A stretch of 62,365 nt of DNA from Alphaproteobacteria bacterium. GTDB lineage: Bacteria > Pseudomonadota > Alphaproteobacteria > Acetobacterales > Acetobacteraceae. Location of the stretch: NCBI GenBank assembly GCA_026400815.1, contig JAPLOI010000048.1, positions 1-62,365 of the forward strand, in the 5' to 3' direction. The notes under the pieces are model-generated. The model did not search any database. It was given only the letters and a program-made list of their open reading frames with translations, and was not told where the DNA came from. This document shows, piece by piece, positions 60,460 through 62,365 of the stretch; the first letter of the stretch is position 1, and each line of letters starts with the position of its first letter. The position numbers were made by a program, and so were the translations under genes.

Positions 60460-61524
60460 TCAGGCCGCCACGCGTTCCCCGCTCTGCGGTTGCACCACGC
60501 CGCCGCGGACGGCACCGGGGGCGGTGGTGCCCCAGAGGGTCTCGAACCCATCCGGCAGGCGGCGGCTGTTGGGGGTGGCGAGCCAGAGGCGCAGCAGCAG
60601 GCGGTCGCGGCCGGAGGGGGCGTCATCCGCATAGGCGGTGCGGCCGTGGTAGATGACGTGGTTGTTGAGCAGCTGGATGTCGCCATCCTCGAAGGCCGAG
60701 TGCAGGCACAGCGCCTCGGCGGTGGCGGCGAGCATGTCCAGCGCCTCGTTCTGTGCGGCGGAAAGCTTCGGTACGCCCGGCACTTCCTGGGCCTGCTCCA
60801 CATAGGTGCGGGAATACTGGCTGGTGATGCGGCCATCGGCGAAGCCGAACACGGGCTGGGCATAGACGTTGCCGCCGGAGAGCCCATCCTCGTCGGCGGG
60901 GCGGGAGCGCCAGTAATCCTGGCACAGCAGCTCCAGCAGATCCGGCCGGCGTTCCAGCATGGCGTTGTGGATGGCGGGGATGGAGACGAGCTTGGAAATG
61001 CCGCCCTCCATGGCGTTGCGGGCGCAGAGCAGGGCGATCACGTCGCAGCGGTCGGTGTGCCAGCGCAGCGGGCCGGTGGAGCGGGAGCGGGCGCGGGCGG
61101 AGGCCACCCGGCCTTCCTGCGTGGGGTCGAAGCTTTTGTCCTCGCGCCTGGTTTCGTCGCGCACCTCGCCCATGGCCTCGCCGCGGGCATTCTGGAACAC
61201 GGCGGTGCCAAGGTGGCGGCCGATGCCCCAGAAGATGCGGCGCAGGTCGTTCGGCTCGTAGCGTGCCACCGGCAGGCCGCGCAGGCGAACCGCGCCGCGG
61301 CCATGCTCCAGCTCGTTGGAAACGTCCGCGAGCAGGGCGGCGGTGCGCGGCAGGGGGAAGGCGTCCTTGGGGAAGCCCAGCACGGGGCAGAGGTGCTTGA
61401 TGTTGGCCAGCGCGCCCTCGATCTCGGCGATGTGGGCGGCGTCGAAGCTGCGGACCCAGTCGCCGCTGGCGGCAAGCTCGGCGCCGGTCCAAACGCTGGG
61501 GCCTGTGAGGGGGGCGCGGGTCAT
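60460..61524 (-). CDS. TauD/TfdA-family Fe(II)/2-oxoglutarate-dependent dioxygenase
   Basis: A 354-residue oxygenase of the TauD superfamily. The iron ligands are the HxD pair in LRWHTDRCDVIALL and the distal histidine in LLNNHVIYHGRTAYADD. The 2-oxoglutarate-binding arginine is in RDRLLLRLWLATP. The substrate is unknown; family members hydroxylate sulfonates, herbicides, carnitine precursors or peptides. The ATG at 61524 (MTRAPLTGPSVW) is chosen over an upstream in-frame ATG because the extension is not conserved-looking. It is a single gene upstream of the RTX gene on the same strand. Confidence 0.86.
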   Translation of the reverse strand: MTRAPLTGPSVWTGAELAASGDWVRSFDAAHIAEIEGALANIKHLCPVLGFPKDAFPLPRTAALLADVSNELEHGRGAVRLRGLPVARYEPNDLRRIFWGIGRHLGTAVFQNARGEAMGEVRDETRREDKSFDPTQEGRVASARARSRSTGPLRWHTDRCDVIALLCARNAMEGGISKLVSIPAIHNAMLERRPDLLELLCQDYWRSRPADEDGLSGGNVYAQPVFGFADGRITSQYSRTYVEQAQEVPGVPKLSAAQNEALDMLAATAEALCLHSAFEDGDIQLLNNHVIYHGRTAYADDAPSGRDRLLLRLWLATPNSRRLPDGFETLWGTTAPGAVRGGVVQPQSGERVAA

Positions 61525-61861
61525 GGAGGTCTCCCTGGCGTTCGTGCCAGGGGAGCGTGGCGGCGGGGCCAAGTCAACGGCCCCGCGGCCGCGCGCAAAG
61601 CAAAGACCCAGACCGGCCCGCTTTGACCCATTCCTGATGGGTCAACATCAAGGCGCCCGGTATGCGACGGATCTCGGCTTTCGCGGTGCCGCCCTGGGGT
61701 CTTCACCATATGCCGTGAACAGTGATGTTCCAGGAGCGTGTCATCCTGCCTATCTGGCTGACAGATCCCACCGCGACATGAACTGCTTTGCCACAGCCCG
61801 GATCTTGAACGCCGCGACGTATGCCGCGCAGGGCGCCGTCGTGGGCTGCATGGAAAGAACT
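61525..61861. other. Gap without a recognised gene
   Basis: 337 bases. It contains an inverted repeat TGACCCAT-TCCTG-ATGGGTCA at 61624-61644. A stretch at 61760-61850 is open on both strands but gives no protein I recognise. It may be a remnant of a mobile element, since an IS630-type transposase end lies nearby. I see no RNA gene. Confidence 0.5.
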
Positions 61862-62245
61862 TCAATACAGTTCTCCATCCAGCTCACGCAGCTTTTGCTC
61901 GATTTTGGCGATCTTGGCTTCATGTTCCGCCACTGCGGCGAAATCACCACCGCGCGTTGCTGCTGCACGGTTGTTCCATGCCTGCGCGAGATCGCCACGT
62001 AACGCGCTTATCAAAAACTCCCGACGCTGGTCAGGCGCCATGCGCGCGAGAATAGCAGCACGAGCACGTTCCTCTTTTTCGTTGCTCGCATTGAGATCCA
62101 GGAAAATCCAAAGAGAGATAATTGTGATTGAACCGAACAAAAATAACATTAGCAAATCATAAAAGAAAGAGGTGTGTCGGTAGCTAATCCAAATAAAAAA
62201 TATCAAAACACCGAAAAAACAAACACTAGAGCAGAATCCTATCAA
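61862..62245 (-). CDS. Hypothetical protein with two membrane helices and a coiled-coil tail
   Basis: A 127-residue frame. Residues about 5-20 and 28-50 are hydrophobic helices (SSVCFFGVLIFFIWISY and LLMLFLFGSITIISLWIFL). Residues 55-127 are charged and helical, likely a coiled coil (AKIAKIEQKLRELDGELY). The only available start is TTG at 62245, overlapping the IS630 transposase stop as TTGA. A later ATG at residue 33 is possible. The first half is AT-rich and the second GC-rich. No family was recognised. Confidence 0.5.
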   Translation of the reverse strand: MIGFCSSVCFFGVLIFFIWISYRHTSFFYDLLMLFLFGSITIISLWIFLDLNASNEKEERARAAILARMAPDQRREFLISALRGDLAQAWNNRAAATRGGDFAAVAEHEAKIAKIEQKLRELDGELY

Positions 62246-62364
62246 TCTGGCTCATAGCCTGTCGCCGTGAAATAGTTGGCGCATTCCTGTGGCGTGAAGG
62301 CGTCCAAGGCATCGCGGATCGCGTCCCATAGCTCGCTGATGCTGCGTGCGGCGGCCTTTCGGAG
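62242..62364 (-). CDS. IS630-family transposase, C-terminal fragment (cut by window edge)
   Basis: Read from the window edge, the last 40 codons give LRKAAARSISELWDAIRDAL then DAFTPQECANYFTATGYEPD and TGA. The block FTPQECANYF is the usual end of IS630-group transposases. The rest lies outside the window, so integrity is unknown. Confidence 0.8.
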   Translation of the reverse strand, partial: LRKAAARSISELWDAIRDALDAFTPQECANYFTATGYEPD

Positions 62365-62365
62365 G

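Noticed and set aside
61760-61998. Small frames on both strands near 61760-61998
   Set aside because: They overlap the 127-residue frame or the gap, and give no recognisable protein. They may be mobile-element remnants, but I cannot support a gene.
1-62365. tRNA and rRNA genes
   Set aside because: I looked for T-arm-like GTTCGANTC strings outside genes and found none with a matching acceptor stem. A dedicated search such as tRNAscan would be decisive.

Overview
The window is very GC-rich DNA from an alphaproteobacterium, most likely a member of the Acetobacteraceae or a close Rhodospirillales relative. This is inferred from the complete hopanoid cluster hpnABCDEFG, the divergent pairing of a moxR/DUF58/DUF4159 run with a DUF1285/Nudix/cca run, the order pgsA-mobB-moaD-moaE, and the dense use of 4-base stop/start overlaps. 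It is chromosomal in character. Transposase fragments sit at both edges: an IS5-type C-terminus at 1-108 and an IS630-type C-terminus at 62242-62364.

Region by region: 177-9206 (minus strand) is a seven-gene run, moxR, DUF58, DUF4159/BatA-like, a VWA/amidotransferase-like membrane protein, TspO, an ankyrin protein and a creatininase-family hydrolase. 9355-12102 (plus) holds DUF1285, CoA pyrophosphatase, DUF6111 and the CCA-adding enzyme. A TM2 protein and an MsbA-like ABC exporter follow. 14326-18556 (minus) is yejABE, whose ATPase yejF lies apart at 22895-24532; between them are hisN, a membrane-anchored cytochrome c, kdsB, pheA and a Tat-exported superoxide dismutase. 24529-29229 has a Tat-exported alpha/beta-hydrolase lacking its serine, a small S49 peptidase, an FAD amine oxidase-like enzyme and a DapA-family lyase. 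29313-34050 (plus) is pgsA, mobB, a lipoprotein, moaD, moaE and a TPR-glycosyltransferase. 34051-35472 is an AT-rich island with repeats, a palindromic operator-like site and one unknown gene. 35473-38868 has a polytopic membrane protein and an incomplete sugar ABC transporter. 38902-46628 (minus) is hpnABCDEFG (squalene synthesis, cyclisation to hopene, and side-chain extension). It is preceded by an esterase and a phosphodiesterase.

49159-55699 (plus) is the most unusual part. It is a six-gene hyfBCEFGI-like operon in which every junction is a 4-base overlap. The large subunit has alanines where the proximal [NiFe] cysteines should be, and the antiporter-like subunits have lost the usual lysines and histidines, yet the small subunit keeps all four [4Fe-4S] cysteines. 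This looks like an energy-converting-hydrogenase-related (Ehr) complex of unknown function. Opposite it, 55752-60359 encodes a 1535-residue RTX protein with 16 modules and no secretion genes nearby. A TauD-family dioxygenase follows.

Four intergenic gaps (7952-8189, 16493-16723, 21849-22055, 28132-28335) are each filled by a copy of a composite palindromic repeat whose hairpins vary in a compensatory way. A second, AT-rich palindrome family occurs at four other gaps. No tRNA, rRNA or CRISPR array was seen.
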